A DNA stretch of 64,000 nt from Spirodela intermedia (taxonomy: Eukaryota; Streptophyta; Magnoliopsida; Alismatales; Araceae), in NCBI GenBank assembly GCA_902729315.2, contig LR746279.1:2012501-2076500 (forward strand), in the 5' to 3' direction. The first letter of the stretch is position 1; each line of letters opens with the position of its first letter. Position numbers and translations under genes: made by a program. Of this stretch, positions 1-16,390 are shown piece after piece. The notes beneath the pieces are model-generated. The model had not been told where the DNA came from, did no database searches, and saw nothing but the letters and a program-made list of their open reading frames with translations.

Positions 1-1745
1 TATAGGATAGCCACCAATTATTCACATTGTGTGATCTTTTCTCATGATAAGCTGATCTGCATTGTTAAATATGAGCACCCTTTGCCTAAATCGCCTGGTC
101 CTAGCCCCACTTTCCTAATTGTGGATGAATTTAACCTTGATTTATGTTTCTCCTTCTATTTATGTTAGTGTTTGTGGTTTCTATATCATTTATTTGATTT
201 CTCATTATTAACCGCATCATGAGGACCTCTCTCTACTTCTCCTGCAGTAGCTTGCACGAAAATAATCTTCATATATACAAAAATACACCGACACAAGAGT
301 AGTGCATCCCGTGTGCATGTAGCAAACTCCTAGAATGATCAACATGGCATGCTCACAAACGATGGATAAGAATCTCCATGATTCTTAGAACATTTTTTGC
401 CAAATAAAAATAAATTAAATAATAATATATCTAAAAAATGACAGATATATATATATATATATATATATACTTCATCAGATTAGTTAGTGGAGACATCTTA
501 ACCAGACACTGCTCAACCATCAAGGTTTTATCCAAAAACAAAATCAAAAGATCAAAAGCCTTTGAGAAGCAAGGAGTTGAATGCCCAGCTCAGTAACATT
601 GTTGCATTATTGTAAATATTTTCAGGTCTTATTGTGTGACTGTCTAAAGCTAGTAATCTTGAAGGAACAAGTAAGAAATTTATTTTTTTCTTGGCCCTCT
701 AGAGTTCTAAACCTCAAAGAGTTTTCAAGGAAAATCTTGATTCAATTGGAGCTGTGAAACCTAGTAGGTGGCTGAGTCTCTAAATCAATATGTAAACCAT
801 TAAAAACTGGCCCTTACAAAGTGGACTAAGTCAAGAGGACCAAACTACTATAAAATTGTGGTGCACTAGTTTTAACTCAAGAACACTAGAAACCAAGAGC
901 CAAATAAAGGAACATAAAACAAATCAATTCATCCCCCTCCCCTCTTGGTTTATCTACCTAGCCTTCTAGTGGCCTAACATCATCCACATAAATAATAACC
1001 AAAGTCATGTCATGTTGATAGTACTAAGCATGTATTACCTGGCTCAAATCCCTTCAAATTTTACCTCAAAATTTTCTTTTACATTCCTAGACCTATGTGA
1101 GAGAAAATTGATCACAATGCTCACCTCACTTGGGTGTTTAAGTCAAATCTTAAATAAAAGTTCATACCACACAATATTACCTAGGTTTCTAAGGATTTTC
1201 ATTAAAGTTAAAGTTGGTGAAAATCATGTCATCCATAGAGTTGATGGTCAATCTCATTTTCATTTTTTTTGACCCACATATTTTTCAAACATACAAATAA
1301 TAATTATTAATCTTCTCCTCATTTTGTCTTCCTTCAATGTCCTCCAATGTTGTTGAGCTTGAAATCTTCCAGATTTGATGTGTGCTGATGTTCAGCATTG
1401 ATTGACCACTCGAGACTTTTGCAGAATTTTTCAACTAAAATGATGTAAGAAATTGAAAACATAATGACGAAAAATACAACATAAATCAGAAAAAATAGGA
1501 CAAGAGAGAGAATACAATTGCCATTGGGATGGGATCTCTGTGCTAGCAGTCAAATGGGAAATAGATTTCGGTTGAATTCATACTAAGATTGATTAATATT
1601 TAAAATAAATAGATTCAAATGATCTTAACAAAGTTCACCCAGACAAGAAAACTTCAAATCACAAAAAGAGTTACTGAAATAAAATAAAAATATAAATTAT
1701 CCACCAGCAGACTCACTTTGCTAGTGGTAAACACAAACGATTAGG
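1..1745. repeat. Left arm of a long diverged inverted repeat, partly aldolase-derived
   Basis: This stretch reappears as its reverse complement at about 17415-18985. The match can be followed through several anchors: 60-290, 1030-1160 and 1640-1745 here pair with 18990-18830, 18120-18000 and 17480-17415. The arms are clearly diverged and carry indels. Bases 230-500 also resemble the distal part of intron 1 and the start of exon 2 of the aldolase gene (2720-3215): both contain CAACATGGCATGCTCA, an AAGAATCTCC(A)GATTCTT-like block, a TA run and a decayed 'cagatgagctgatggagac'. The arm may extend beyond the left edge. No coding potential was recognised, and a (TA) microsatellite lies near 447-470. 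Confidence 0.7.
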
Positions 1746-1756
1746 GTTCTATTTTT

Positions 1757-1829
1757 GTGCAAGGGCAGGGATTCAGACCCGAGAGAGCATGCTCTTGTGC
1801 ACGGGCAGGGATTCAGACCCGAGAGAGCA
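1757..1829 (+). repeat. 40-bp tandem duplication
   Basis: Two near-identical copies of a 33-base block (GGCAGGGATTCAGACCCGAG core) start at 1757 and 1797, differing mainly at one base. The surrounding 1746-2450 is otherwise unannotated upstream sequence of the aldolase gene. A minus-strand open frame at 1936-2130 has a hydrophobic start but no ATG. Confidence 0.7.
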
Positions 1830-2607
1830 ACCACAAAGGTAGCGCTCGTCGCCCTCGAACCTGGGATCAAACGGTCGCAGCCTATTCCCGCATTGGACCA
1901 ACTGTCTGTACTTCACCGAGGGTTCAGAAACAGACTCAAACCAACTCCCGCAAGCTCTCCAGCAGGATGGCGACGCTCGATGCTGCTGACGGATCTTCTC
2001 CGTATCCTCCCAGCTTCTCAAGCTTCTGGGAATCAACTTCCCGGATGTCCGTCGAGGAAGCATCAGTCACAGAGAGAGACAGAGACAGAGTGAGGACAAG
2101 AAATATTCCAAAGCTGGTTAAGAACAGCACTGTTCAAAAATATATATAAATATATTACAGTGAACCCTTGTAAAATTTAAATTACATTTGACCCTTTATG
2201 AGGAGGCCCCCATAATAAGCATTATTTCTTCTGACGAGCCAACTAAGAAAAACGGCCCATGAAACACCATATTTTGGGCTGGCATGTTTGGGCTTTCTTC
2301 CTGCGGCCCACTACTCCATTAGGGCCCCACCACCCAGCAAGGGCCGTCTCCACAGCCATCCGATGGCTTCCGGGATGGGTGGAAAGGAAGGCCCACGTCA
2401 GCTGCCACGTAACAGGCTCTTACGCCGACCGCCAGCTTATCCGGGGAAGGATAGCCCATGAATGGGCGTCGGGAACTCGCACGCCTGAACGAATATGCGA
2501 TCCCCGCGGAGGATTATAGACGCCCGCCCCAGACAAGGCTTTGGCTTCTGCAGCTGGTAGTCTCTCCCGCGCGCTACTTCCGCAGAGCCTGCTCAGGAGA
2601 GAGAAAC

Positions 2608-2653
2608 CTGTCGGCCGTTGTGGGGAAGTACGAAGGTAGCTAAGCACTTTTAC

Positions 2654-2685
<32 letters not shown>

Positions 2686-4373
2686 AAATACGTCGCATTT
2701 AGGTAGAGGAAGACTCTCTCTGCTTCTCCTGCAGCTTGCAGGAGGATATAGCTTGTAGGCATTCTTCTCTCTCCCTCTCCCTCTCCCTCCCTCTCTCTCT
2801 CTCTTTCTCTCTCTCTCCCTCTCCTCACTTTCTCTCTCCCTCTCCTCACTTTCTCTCTCCCTCTCCTCACTCTCTCTCTCCCCCTCACTCTCCTCTATCT
2901 TTCCTTTCTTACTCGGCAGAGCAAAGAAATATCCCGCGTGGATTCTCTTCATATATATATACATATATATATCGCGCGAGAACAGTACACGCCAGTGGAG
3001 CCTAGAGTCAGGGCAATATGCCACGTGTGCACGTAGACAATTGTCAACATGGCATGCTCATTAGACGGCCACGGGGAGATAAGAATCTCCACGATTCTTG
3101 GAACATTATCGGGCAGACAAAAACAAACCAAATAGTTAAATATCAAAAAAGTATTTACACATATATATATATATATATATCTATAATATCTGCCAGATGA
3201 GCTGATGGAGACTGCCCGGTACATCGCCACCGCGGGGAAGGGCATCCTCGCCGCCGACGAGAGCACGGGGACCATCGGCAAGCGGCTAGCCAGCATCAAC
3301 GTGGAGAACGTGGAGGCCAATCGGCAGGCCCTCCGGGAGCTCCTCTTCACCTGCCCCGGCGCCCTCCCTTTCCTCTCCGGCGTGATACTCTTCGAGGAGA
3401 CGCTCTACCAGAAGACCGCCGCAGGGAAGCCCTTCGTGGAGGTGCTGCGGGAGAACGGAGTCGTGCCGGGAATCAAAGTCGACAAGGGCACCGTTGAGCT
3501 CGCCGGCACCGACGGCGAGACCACCACGCAGGGCCTCGACGATCTCGGCAAGCGCTGCGCGAGGTACTACGAGGCCGGCGCGCGGTTCGCGAAGTGGCGC
3601 GCGGTGCTGAAGATCGGGCCGGGGGAGCCGTCGGAGCTAGCTGTGCAGCAGAACGCGAAGGGCCTGGCGAGGTAAGCCGCCGTGTGCCAGGAGATCGGGC
3701 TGGTTCCCATTGTGGAGCCGGAGGTGCTCACCGATGGCGTGCACGACATTAAGAGGTGCGCCGTCGTGACGGAGACCGTCATCGCCGCCGTGTACAAGGC
3801 CTTGAACGACCACAACGTCCTACTGGAAGGGACCCTCCTCAAGCCCAACATGGTCACCCCCGGCACCGACAGCCCCAAGGTCCGTCCTTACGACAAAAAC
3901 AACCGATACTTTCTGCAACAATATTTCCTACTGGGGAGTTCCTCGTCTCACGAATTTTCGGATGAGTTATAGTTTGAGCACGCAAATAGTTATGTGAGAT
4001 TGGATTTTAGGTGGCGCCTGAGGTGATCGCGGAGTACACGGTGGTGGCGCTCCGGCGGACCGTGCCGGCGGCGGTGCCGGGGATAGTGTTCCTGTCCGGG
4101 GGACAGAGTGAGGAGGAGGCGACGCAGAATCTCAACGCAATGAACAAGCTGGAGGTGCTCAAGCCATGGACGCTCTCCTTCTCCTTCGGTCGTGCCCTGC
4201 AGTCGAGCACCATCAAGAAGTGGCTAGGCAAGGTGGAGAACGTCCCCGCGGCGCAGAAGGCTTTCCTCGCTAGGTGCAAAGCGAACTCCGAGGCCACCCT
4301 CGGCAAGTACGCCGGCGGTAGCCCCGATGGTGCCGCCTCCGAGAGCCTGTTCGTCAAGGGGTACAAGTATTAA
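2608..4373 (+). pseudogene. FBA: Cytosolic class I fructose-bisphosphate aldolase, start codon lost and one internal stop
   Basis: Class I aldolase cleaves fructose-1,6-bisphosphate to dihydroxyacetone phosphate and glyceraldehyde-3-phosphate in cytosolic glycolysis/gluconeogenesis. Exons are 2608-2635, 3197-3879 and 4011-4373; introns are 2636-3196 and 3880-4010, with GT-AG ends and matching phases. Together they encode 357 codons, the usual family length. Visible motifs are [48 protein letters not shown] (Schiff-base Lys near residue 225), [12 protein letters not shown] and the C-terminal YKY. Two lesions are seen. The expected ATG of exon 1 (family start MSA..GKY) reads CTG at 2608. The conserved Tyr of LARYA is TAA at 3673-3675 (about residue 169). 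An in-frame ATG at 2458 could add 50 unrelated residues. No other frameshift was noticed, so inactivation looks recent. A full product would need readthrough and a non-AUG or upstream start. Confidence 0.9.
2643..2905 (+). repeat. CT-rich microsatellite in aldolase intron 1
   Basis: Pyrimidine-rich (CT)n tracts interrupted by CTCAC units occupy most of the proximal intron 1. The minus strand gives long Arg/Glu-rich open frames, which are an artefact of the repeat. An AT microsatellite lies near 3160-3183 just before exon 2. Confidence 0.85.
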
Positions 4374-5689
4374 GGAGCCCGATACCGCCGACGCTTGCAG
4401 GGCGAAGTGTCTCGACTATAATACTCTCTCTCTCTCTCTCTCTCGCTCGCTCGCTGTGTGATTTTCCTTGTTGCTGAAACAAAGAACATTTAGATGTATA
4501 CTTGGGCATCTATGTATTGTGAAAAGGAAACAAAGTGGTACGAACAGCAACATTTTAATTGGGATCGCATGTGTTACCCTTTTTAGTATGAATGTATCCA
4601 TACATATCAAAGACTATAAAGAAGATGATAATATTGAATCCAAATAAAAACGCTTTCGGAGCTTGGTGGATCCCAAGGTCCGCCCAAACATTGGATGCAC
4701 CAAGATTTAAACTATTTTGAGAAATTATCCGTAGTCTACGTAGAGAACTAGAAGTATGTTCAAGACGTAAGAACAAATAGAATGAGAGCCATAAAAAAAG
4801 AAACCAAGATATATTTCCTTTATATTGATGTTGATTAACCAAACTCCTCAATTAATTCAAGCCCACCCAGGGGATCACAGATTTAGAGAGTTAGAGATTC
4901 CAGCAAATCAGAGTAAGAAAAATAAACTCATGAACTGATTGGCATTCAGGTAGACAGCCTTGATTCGAGGTTCTATGTCAAGTACCATGAAAGTGACAAC
5001 CTCTAACAAAGGTTCGACTGTCACAAGATGAAAATTGATAGCGTAACTAAATTGAGGCAGGTTTTTTTTGATAAACGAGTGTCCAAAGTCAGGAATTTAA
5101 ACCCTATAAGGACTAGGTAGATTAGAAAGATTCAAATCATGTTAGAGTTAGGTTGAGGGCTGAAGCTTATGGCATTCTATTCTCTATCTCATCAATCCTT
5201 CACACATCTTTTTCAATCATTTATTGGAAATGTATCAGAGGGGATTTGAGAGTTCTCCCAAGTTCAAAACTAGCCAGTACTTTGATTTTTCTACTCTCCA
5301 CTATGTTTTCTAATTTTTAACATATTATCACTGTTCATTCAAAGAGTAAAAAATCAAAAATCAATCATTCAGTCATTTGAAAATAGGAATCACAATCAAC
5401 CATATGTATTGAATCAAGAGAAATACAAATCATAAGTATTTGAACCGATTTTTGAGTATATTCATGCTTCAACTTTCTGATATTCTTTTCAGACTCTACA
5501 CGTTTCAAAATGATTCAACATGCAACCTTCAATGAAAGATGATCATTTCTATGATAATAATTCTAGAGATCAGTCACAGAAGTATTAAAATTATAATATA
5601 ATCTAAAGTGATTTTATTTTGTATGAGGCAATTTGCAAGCTATGAGTGCAATTTCGATCACTTACCACATATGTGCTGTACATTCTATT
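4374..5689. other. Intergenic, no gene seen
   Basis: A short (CT)n tract at about 4423-4445 lies just after the aldolase stop and is probably 3' UTR. The rest is AT-rich DNA with stops in all frames and no recognisable homology. Confidence 0.5.
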
Positions 5690-6740
5690 TTATTTTTTCA
5701 GTGATGTACATCTTTCTATGATCAATGGTTTGATGAAGATCTCGGCCGATTCTAATTTAGGATCAATAAAATTATATGGAATGTCATTGTAATTACCATG
5801 TTCTTGAATAATGATACTTGATATCTTAATCCTTTTTTTGGGAGTGATTGATGAAATTTTTGGCCAAACTAATAGCACTTGTGTCGTCATCACTTTTAGA
5901 TTTGTCTTCTGAGTCAATTATATAATATTTGAGCTGCAATTTAACCCCAAACAATTCTATTACAACAAAATTTGGCAGTTGTAGATTCATTTTCTGATGT
6001 TGTTAGAGCAACAGCGACCTATTTCTTAGATGTCCATGAAACGAGGCATCCTCATAATGTTAAACATGATTCACAAGTACTTTTACCATTTGTTAAATTT
6101 CTAGCGAAATCAAAATAATTTTATGCAACTAAACTCATCTTACACTACTTTAAAAACCAAATTCTCAAGCTATACATGCATTTAATATATCTGAAAATTC
6201 TTTTATTTTGTTATTAAGTGTAATTTCTTTTGATCACTAGCACAGAAACAAACCTTGAAGATAATGTTGCATTCCCTTGCCATTAAATATAGGACTAACC
6301 CTATCATCCTTCTATTCATGTTGCACACTTCCTGATCAACTGATTTTCAATCAGCACCTAGATCAATTTTGATCTTACTATCCATGGGAATTTTCTTTTC
6401 TCTTTTGTATGCCAGATAATTTTTATCTACAATTTTCTAGCATCTATTTATCTTATCCTTATAAGTATTTTATTTTTAGTTTGAGAAAAATAGCTATGTT
6501 CTCTCAGCATGCTCATTTTAAATTATTTCTGCATTATTTCTAAAGAGTAAATACACAGATTTCATCTAAAGATGTGAAAACTATGTCACCAACATATACT
6601 TGTGCAAAAAATATATGTTGTTCCTTTTTCTTAGTAAATAGAGTAATATCAATATTGCCACTATTAAGTCTTGTATCTAGAAGAAACGAATGAAGTTTTT
6701 GGAGTTTGTTCCCTATATTGACCATATAGGGCATTAGACA
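5690..6740 (-). mobile_element. Decayed Ty1/copia pol fragment (RT and RNase H remnants)
   Basis: On the minus strand, 6540-6734 contains LFTKKKEQHIFFAQVYVGD followed by IVFTS. This resembles the copia reverse-transcriptase region around the YVDD box, with VGD in place of VDD. Further downstream on the same strand, 5690-5917 contains FIDPKLESAEIFIKPL, which resembles the conserved copia RNase H tail (..LADIFTKPL). The order RT then RNase H is as expected for copia. Frames are broken and no LTRs were identified, so this is an old relic. Confidence 0.55.
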
Positions 6741-8139
6741 ATGTTAAAACATGATTAGTAAGTTTAGGATTTATGAAACCTAAAGATTGGTCACATATAC
6801 CTTCTCTTTAATTTCTTGATTGAAAAATACACTCTTTCTACATGAATATACCAACATTGGAAGAGAGTTTTAGAGCCAACTTGTACGGTTCAATTTAGGT
6901 TTACTTCAGATATTTTATCAATTGTCATGATAGGTAGTTGGGTGTTTCCAGAGCAGTAAATATAGATCCACTACCTGCACTGGGTTCTATCTGAATGTAT
7001 AAAGTTGTGTACTTCAAATTGAATGCTGAAAGCATTTAGGCTGTTAAAGCCCAAGTCCGATGTAATCAAACTGATGTATTGTAATTAATTGTTGCACAAT
7101 TTGCCGATAGTAGAACTCAAAGAAGATAACTTTAAAGGTAGAGTAGGCTAAGAGTGCCAACCACATAAATTTCATATCTCTTATTTGATTACTTTAATCA
7201 TTCAAGGAATGAAGTTAACTCAATTTAATTGTTTCTCATTGATTATACTAGTTTTCTTTCTATACTAATTAGAAAAATAAAGACCACTTCACACCCACTC
7301 TTTGTTTTCCATTCATGACCCCATTAAAAATGATAGTTATCTGGTGTCAAGTGTTAAGATATTGGAGTAAGACTGAAGGAAAGTGATTTTCAAGGTCTAA
7401 CATCAATATTGCTCCCACCAGACCATTCGAAAACCTAAACATAGAAACTAGAAGAAGATGAGGAAAAACAAAAAACTAGAAGATGATGCTCTTAAGCTTG
7501 TGTTGGCTAGTATTCTCTTTTGGGATATTTATAATGTGTGGTTATTAAAAAATTATGTTAAATATGATGACAAAACTGAATTTTATTTTGATTTTTTATC
7601 AAAATAAAATAAATTATTTTAATAAGGTCAAGCCCAAGAGTAGCTAGTTGTCATTTTAGACAAGATTATATCTATATGTATTTAATAATTGTGTTGAATA
7701 AGATATAGTTAATGCAGAGTATTGGTTTGTTAATTGGAGTAGGGAGAGGCTGACCTTGCAAAGTTCAAATTGATTCAGATCATGCCTTCAAGAGCTGGAG
7801 AAAGAAGAAAGCTCTGAAAATGAGATTCACTCCACACCTGTCGAAGACTATTAGCAATTCAGATATTAGTTGAACCTATCTTTCAATCTTCTAAATTAAA
7901 CTCAACCTTGTTGAAGTCAGCATCATCCAAGTCAAAGAACATCTGCCTCAGAATTATTAAATTTTCAGTGAAATCCGTCTTCTAAGTGGAAATAAATGTT
8001 AGAAAATTTACTGGTAAAGAGTGGAATTATGAAACTTATTTAGATTATTATTGGCCGTGTCGGCAGTTTAAGCTTCAGGAAACCAAGCCATGCTAGCCGA
8101 TCATGCCACACGCACGCTGGCATAGCAAGCGTAATAAGT
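6741..8139. other. Intergenic, AT-rich, no gene seen
   Basis: This is the 3' flank of the subtilase gene. No coding region or structured repeat was recognised. It may be part of the same decayed copia element, but no motif supports that. Confidence 0.4.
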
Positions 8140-12401
<4,262 letters not shown>

Positions 12402-12780
12402 TTGCAGAGCTCTCGTTCTCCTCTGGGGTTCTCTTCTCCGCTCGGCCCACCGTTCTGAGAGGGGATACCTAACTGGTTCTGATTCGTGAGGACGAAAGCC
12501 CTATTAATAATCGTGAGGCGAACGATTACTTATCAGGATACGCCCCGTCCCTCAATGAGCCCTGCACGATATCCTAGAACAAGGTCAAATCTTCCCGAAG
12601 TCAACCAATAGAAGGAAAAACGGAAACGAGAAATGGTGCATCTGCTACATTCTCTCGTTTGGGGGGGACCCAGGTTTACCTCACGACGAATTTATCTTAC
12701 CCCGTGTTGAAGTAGGACATCTCGCACGCCAAGAGAGCACGACATCTCAGACACCTTGTGAGCACTCGTCACGTGAAACC
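12402..12780 (-). promoter_or_regulatory. Upstream region of the subtilase gene, duplicated at 15248-15630
   Basis: This is the presumed promoter and 5' UTR of the minus-strand subtilase. Blocks such as CGATTACTTATCAGGA, GATATCCTAGAACAA and CTCTCGTTTGGGG recur in diverged form at 15360-15520, upstream of the truncated subtilase copy. The duplication therefore carried promoter DNA along with exons 1-2. No core promoter element is asserted. Confidence 0.5.
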
Positions 12781-12959
12781 GGCCAATGGCACGCTAGTGG
12801 TAACCGAAAGAATCGACGGATGCGGGCTGCGACGCGCTCTCGCGGGTTGATTTCTACCCTGACGAGTCGAGACCCGGATTGTCCGTGTGGAAAACCGGGG
12901 ATCGACAATTGAAAAATGTTTTCGCGCATATATAGAAAATTAAATAGCGGTAGAGAATC

Positions 12960-14765
12960 TGATGGGATGGTTGAACCGAATCATGCCACTTCTCAAGATG
13001 GTGCAATGGAATCTATCCAAGAGTAAAGTCAACTTCACGCGGGGCGTCCATCAGCAACAAGAAGTCAACTCCCAAGAAGGTTTGCTAGGATTATGGTCAA
13101 CCCTAATCTTCAACTTCGTATGGGACAAGTCAACTGGAGGCTACCTCCATTTTTAAATCCCACGTTGAACCTTGGGTTGACATCTTATGGATCTATAGGG
13201 ATCAACAAGAGGGTCCATCCCATGTTGTGGGCCCATGAAGAAGAAGAGGAAGAGGAGCCAATGGAAGAAGGCCCAATGAAAGAGGGCCCATCTTCCTATG
13301 GACCCATAAGGGATAGCTGAGACACGTCCCTCTCCAAGAGATGCCACCTCTTCAAGAGGTGTCTCTAAATAGGGACGTGTCTCTAACCAGTTAGGGACGT
13401 GGCTCTCCTTCTCTCCTCTATAAGATGGAATTCCATTTAAACAGTATTCATGGAATAATTTGGAACTTTCCTTTCATCTAATCTCATCCTTCTCCCGTCT
13501 TATTCTCTCTTATTCCCCTTCTTCTCCTCCGGCGGAACCCCTTACCCCTTCGTTCCCCCTTCTTCCCCTTCTTCTCCTCTGCTGGAACCCCCGTTTCCAC
13601 TGCCTTACCACCGCCCGTCGCCGCCAGCCTGCTCCTCGCCTACTGCCTTGCGGCCCTCATCCCCTCCTCCTTGGCGTCCGCCCCGACGTCGTCTTTCCGC
13701 CTCCTCGTCGTCCGCCTTGCCACCACCGTTCCGCCTCGACGCTGTCCGCCCCGTCGTTCCCGTTCCCACCTTCTGGCCGCCGCCCGTCGCCACCTTTCCG
13801 CCTCCTCGTCGTCCGCCTCGCCACCACCGTTCTGCCACGTCACTATCCGCCTCGTCGCCGCCTTCCGTTTCCTCGCCGACCACCTGTTGCCCCCTTTTCT
13901 CTCTCTTCCGCCGTCCGCACGAGAGCCGTCTCTTTACTCTCTCCCGCTGGCGCCCTTGTTTCGCCCCTTTTCTCTGTCCCGCCGTCAGCACGAGACCCAC
14001 CTTTTTTCTCTCTCTCCCGTTGACGCGCCTCATTTCGCCCCCATTTTCTCTCTCTCCCGCCGTCGGCACGATAACCACTTTTTTTCTCTCTCCTCTGTTG
14101 AGGGTACCTCATCTCACCTCTCTCTCTCTCGTTCGTCCTCTCTCTCGCCTCATCTCCCTCTCTATTTTCCATCTCTCCCTTACCCGTTCATTCTCTCCCT
14201 CTCACTTCCGTTCTCTCTCATCTTCTTTTCCTTGTAATACCGTCCTTGATCTTAACTTCTTCCTCTTTCTTCTCCATCTTCCACTGAATTCCCTCTCTTC
14301 TTCCTCTTCAGATCTAGGAGAGTCTTCTCCTTTATTCTTTACCTCCTTGTTTCTTTTCCATTCATCCTTCTCTCAAAACGTGGAACTCCTAAGGAGGATC
14401 AAATCAACTATTCCAAGAATCATCAAGAGTTTTCATGTCTTTTAACAACGTACCTTTTCTTCTAAATTATTATAATGATTGATCAAAGTTTATAACTCCC
14501 TTGCTTGAGAACTGAGTACCCATAGGATAGCCACTAATTCCCAAAGTTCAGTGATTCATTCCCCCGAAAGAAGTTTTCTCTGATTCATCGAAAGAATAAC
14601 CCTAATTAGAGTGGTTAAAACGATCCCAACTTTCCTTAATTGTGGGATTAGGCATAGACACTTAAGCCCCACTTTGAAAGTATTAAAGCCCCTTTTTTAC
14701 AAACCTTAATTTAATGTACCTCAATTTAAAAGGATAAACTAATTTCCTAAATTTGTCCCGCATCA
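12960..14765 (+). mobile_element. Solo LTR, 1806 bp, with 5-bp target-site duplication GAATC
   Basis: The unit begins TGATGGGA and ends CCCGCATCA, giving the expected TG...CA ends with a short terminal inverted match (TGATG/CATCA). It is flanked by GAATC at 12955-12959 and again at 14766-14770, a perfect 5-bp target duplication. Inside is a TATA-like CTATAAGA near 13420, followed by about 800 bp of CT-rich sequence as in the transcribed leader of many plant LTRs. The Pro/Ser/Arg-rich open frames at 13460-14445 come from this CT-rich tract. No internal domain or second LTR is adjacent, so recombination probably removed the body of the element. Confidence 0.8.
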
Positions 14766-14949
14766 GAATCAGTGGGTCAACTCCTGAGCCCTCTTATCAG
14801 ATTTTCTCTCTAGAAAGGTACACAAAAAGGGCGAGTCTGGCGATCGTACGTCAAAGAATGTTGAGACTGGTTAGCCATGCGAATCCAGGCCGTCTTCACG
14901 TCTGGCCAAATCCTCCGTCCGCATGCGCCACCACAGCTTGGAATTTATA

Positions 14950-15247
14950 AACGAAGGATTCCAGGAACTTGTGGTGGGATCCTGTGACCACCACAGCTTT
15001 GTACCAAGGACACCTCTTCGCGGCTGTGAAGATGGCTCCCCATATACACAACATACAACTGCAGCAGAATACCCATGAATAGAGAGCTTGAGGAGGAGGC
15101 TCGAGGACAGAAAAAAATAAAGAAAAACAAAAACAGGAAGACCAGATCAGTGTTACTTGCCTTTCTGATGGCGGTGGTGGGAGTCTGTAGCAGTGCACAG
15201 ACAATGAGCCATAGAAGTGAGAGGACATTCCGAGGGGAAGAACCCAT
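14950..15247 (-). pseudogene. Truncated duplicate of subtilase exons 1-2
   Basis: Exon 1 copy: 15247-15161, ATG kept, encoding a similar signal peptide (LLWLIVCALLQTPTTAIRK) and the same GC-type donor (AAG|GCAAGT). Exon 2 copy: 15058 to about 14950, beginning LYVVYMGSHLHSREE. Compared with the intact gene at 12096-12208, one extra base near the VQTDVL position shifts the frame, and the homology stops without a splice donor. No catalytic-domain exon follows. This is a partial segmental duplicate that also includes upstream DNA to about 15630. Confidence 0.88.
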
Positions 15248-15639
15248 TCGCAGGGCTCCCGTTCTCCTCTCCCGTCCTCTCCTTGGTCCGCCGATGGGAG
15301 AGAGGATACGTGCCTGTCTCTGCTTCGTGAGGAGGAAGTTATAAATTGCGTACAGACCACGATTACTTATTAGGACAGGACCATCCCTCCTCAATGAACC
15401 CTGAACGATATCCTAAAACAACATCACGATGTCCCGAAGCAAACCTTGACGAGGAGAAGAGGAAATAACGAGGAACCACACGAAGAGAAAATGGCGCATC
15501 TCATATGGCCCCTCGTTTGGGGATCTCCCATAGTCATCTCATGACGAATCTGTCTTTCCGCGTCGCAGTACGTCATCTCGCACGCCATTGACCACGACAT
15601 CTCACACACCAAGTAATAACTCGTGAACATCTTGGAAGC

Positions 15640-16390
15640 AACTCTGATAGGGTCTCGTTTGTTAGGGTAGGAGTTGAAGTGTTGTGGCCCGATTTTGTCG
15701 CTCTAAATAGCTAACAGTGTTGAAGTCTATACAAATTCAGCTATTGCCGCCACCCTTACACGCACCCACAGGGTTCATTAATGCCTAAACTTGGGGAGAC
15801 CAAACGCTAGTGCCATGACGTATCTATACAGACAATGAACTATGAGACTTGGAACAAACAAGTTGTATTCTCCCCTTTGGCTTGGATAACACATACGTTT
15901 AAGTAGAATAATTGTAATGTATTACGTGAGGACCTGAGTGAACACATAGAATACATGCTTTGATGTGCTTGCAAGACAAGCTTCAATCGTCCTCCTATAC
16001 CAGAATTCGACAGAAAATTGCAATTTAAACAATGAGAATTCTGCGTAAATGGTGTAAGCCATCATTGTTTTTTCACCAATCCTGATTATCCTCCAAAATA
16101 GCCCTCATATTCATTAATATGTGAGCCTCTGTAACAAAGTACTTGAGAGTATCAAGACCAGGACAAAGGGTACGAAGTCTAGTATTAGCCTCATTGAGTG
16201 ACACCAGAATATCTAAAAAGACCAAATTTAACTAAGGAAAGTAGCCTTGTAAATACTCAATTAGATAGTCTATTGAATTCAAGATTGTTCGTCCTCATTC
16301 TTCATCACTAAAACATCTTGTTTCTAGGGATCACTTGGTATTTTTACTTTTAACTTATTTCAATTCTTTACATTGGGAAAAGTGAATGAA
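15640..16390. repeat. Dispersed repeat, copy 1 (pair with 22015-22710)
   Basis: About 0.7 kb is shared in direct orientation with 22015-22710. Anchors include GGCTTGGATAACACA, GTAGAATAATTGTA, CACATGCTTTGAT, CAAAGTACTTGAGAGT and AGTAGCCTTGTAAATACTCA. Both copies begin at a TATAGG/ATAGGGTCTC-like boundary. Homology is clear but with many substitutions and indels. The family is not identified; no coding motif was seen. Confidence 0.75.

Noticed and set aside
1936-2130. Possible small secreted protein gene on the minus strand
   Set aside because: The hydrophobic start has no ATG, no homologue was recognised, and part of the frame overlaps short GA/CT runs.
2640-3024. Arg/Glu-rich and Ser/Leu-rich ORFs over the CT tract (also at 20212-20984 and 11171-11813)
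   Set aside because: They are translations of dinucleotide or tetranucleotide microsatellites, with no conserved sequence.
3673-3691. A 19-nt intron (GTAAG...CAG) that would remove the aldolase stop codon
   Set aside because: Far below the minimum plant intron length, and its removal would shift the frame.
13460-14445. Large Pro/Ser/Arg-rich ORFs on both strands
   Set aside because: They lie inside the CT-rich leader of the solo LTR and are open in several frames because of composition.
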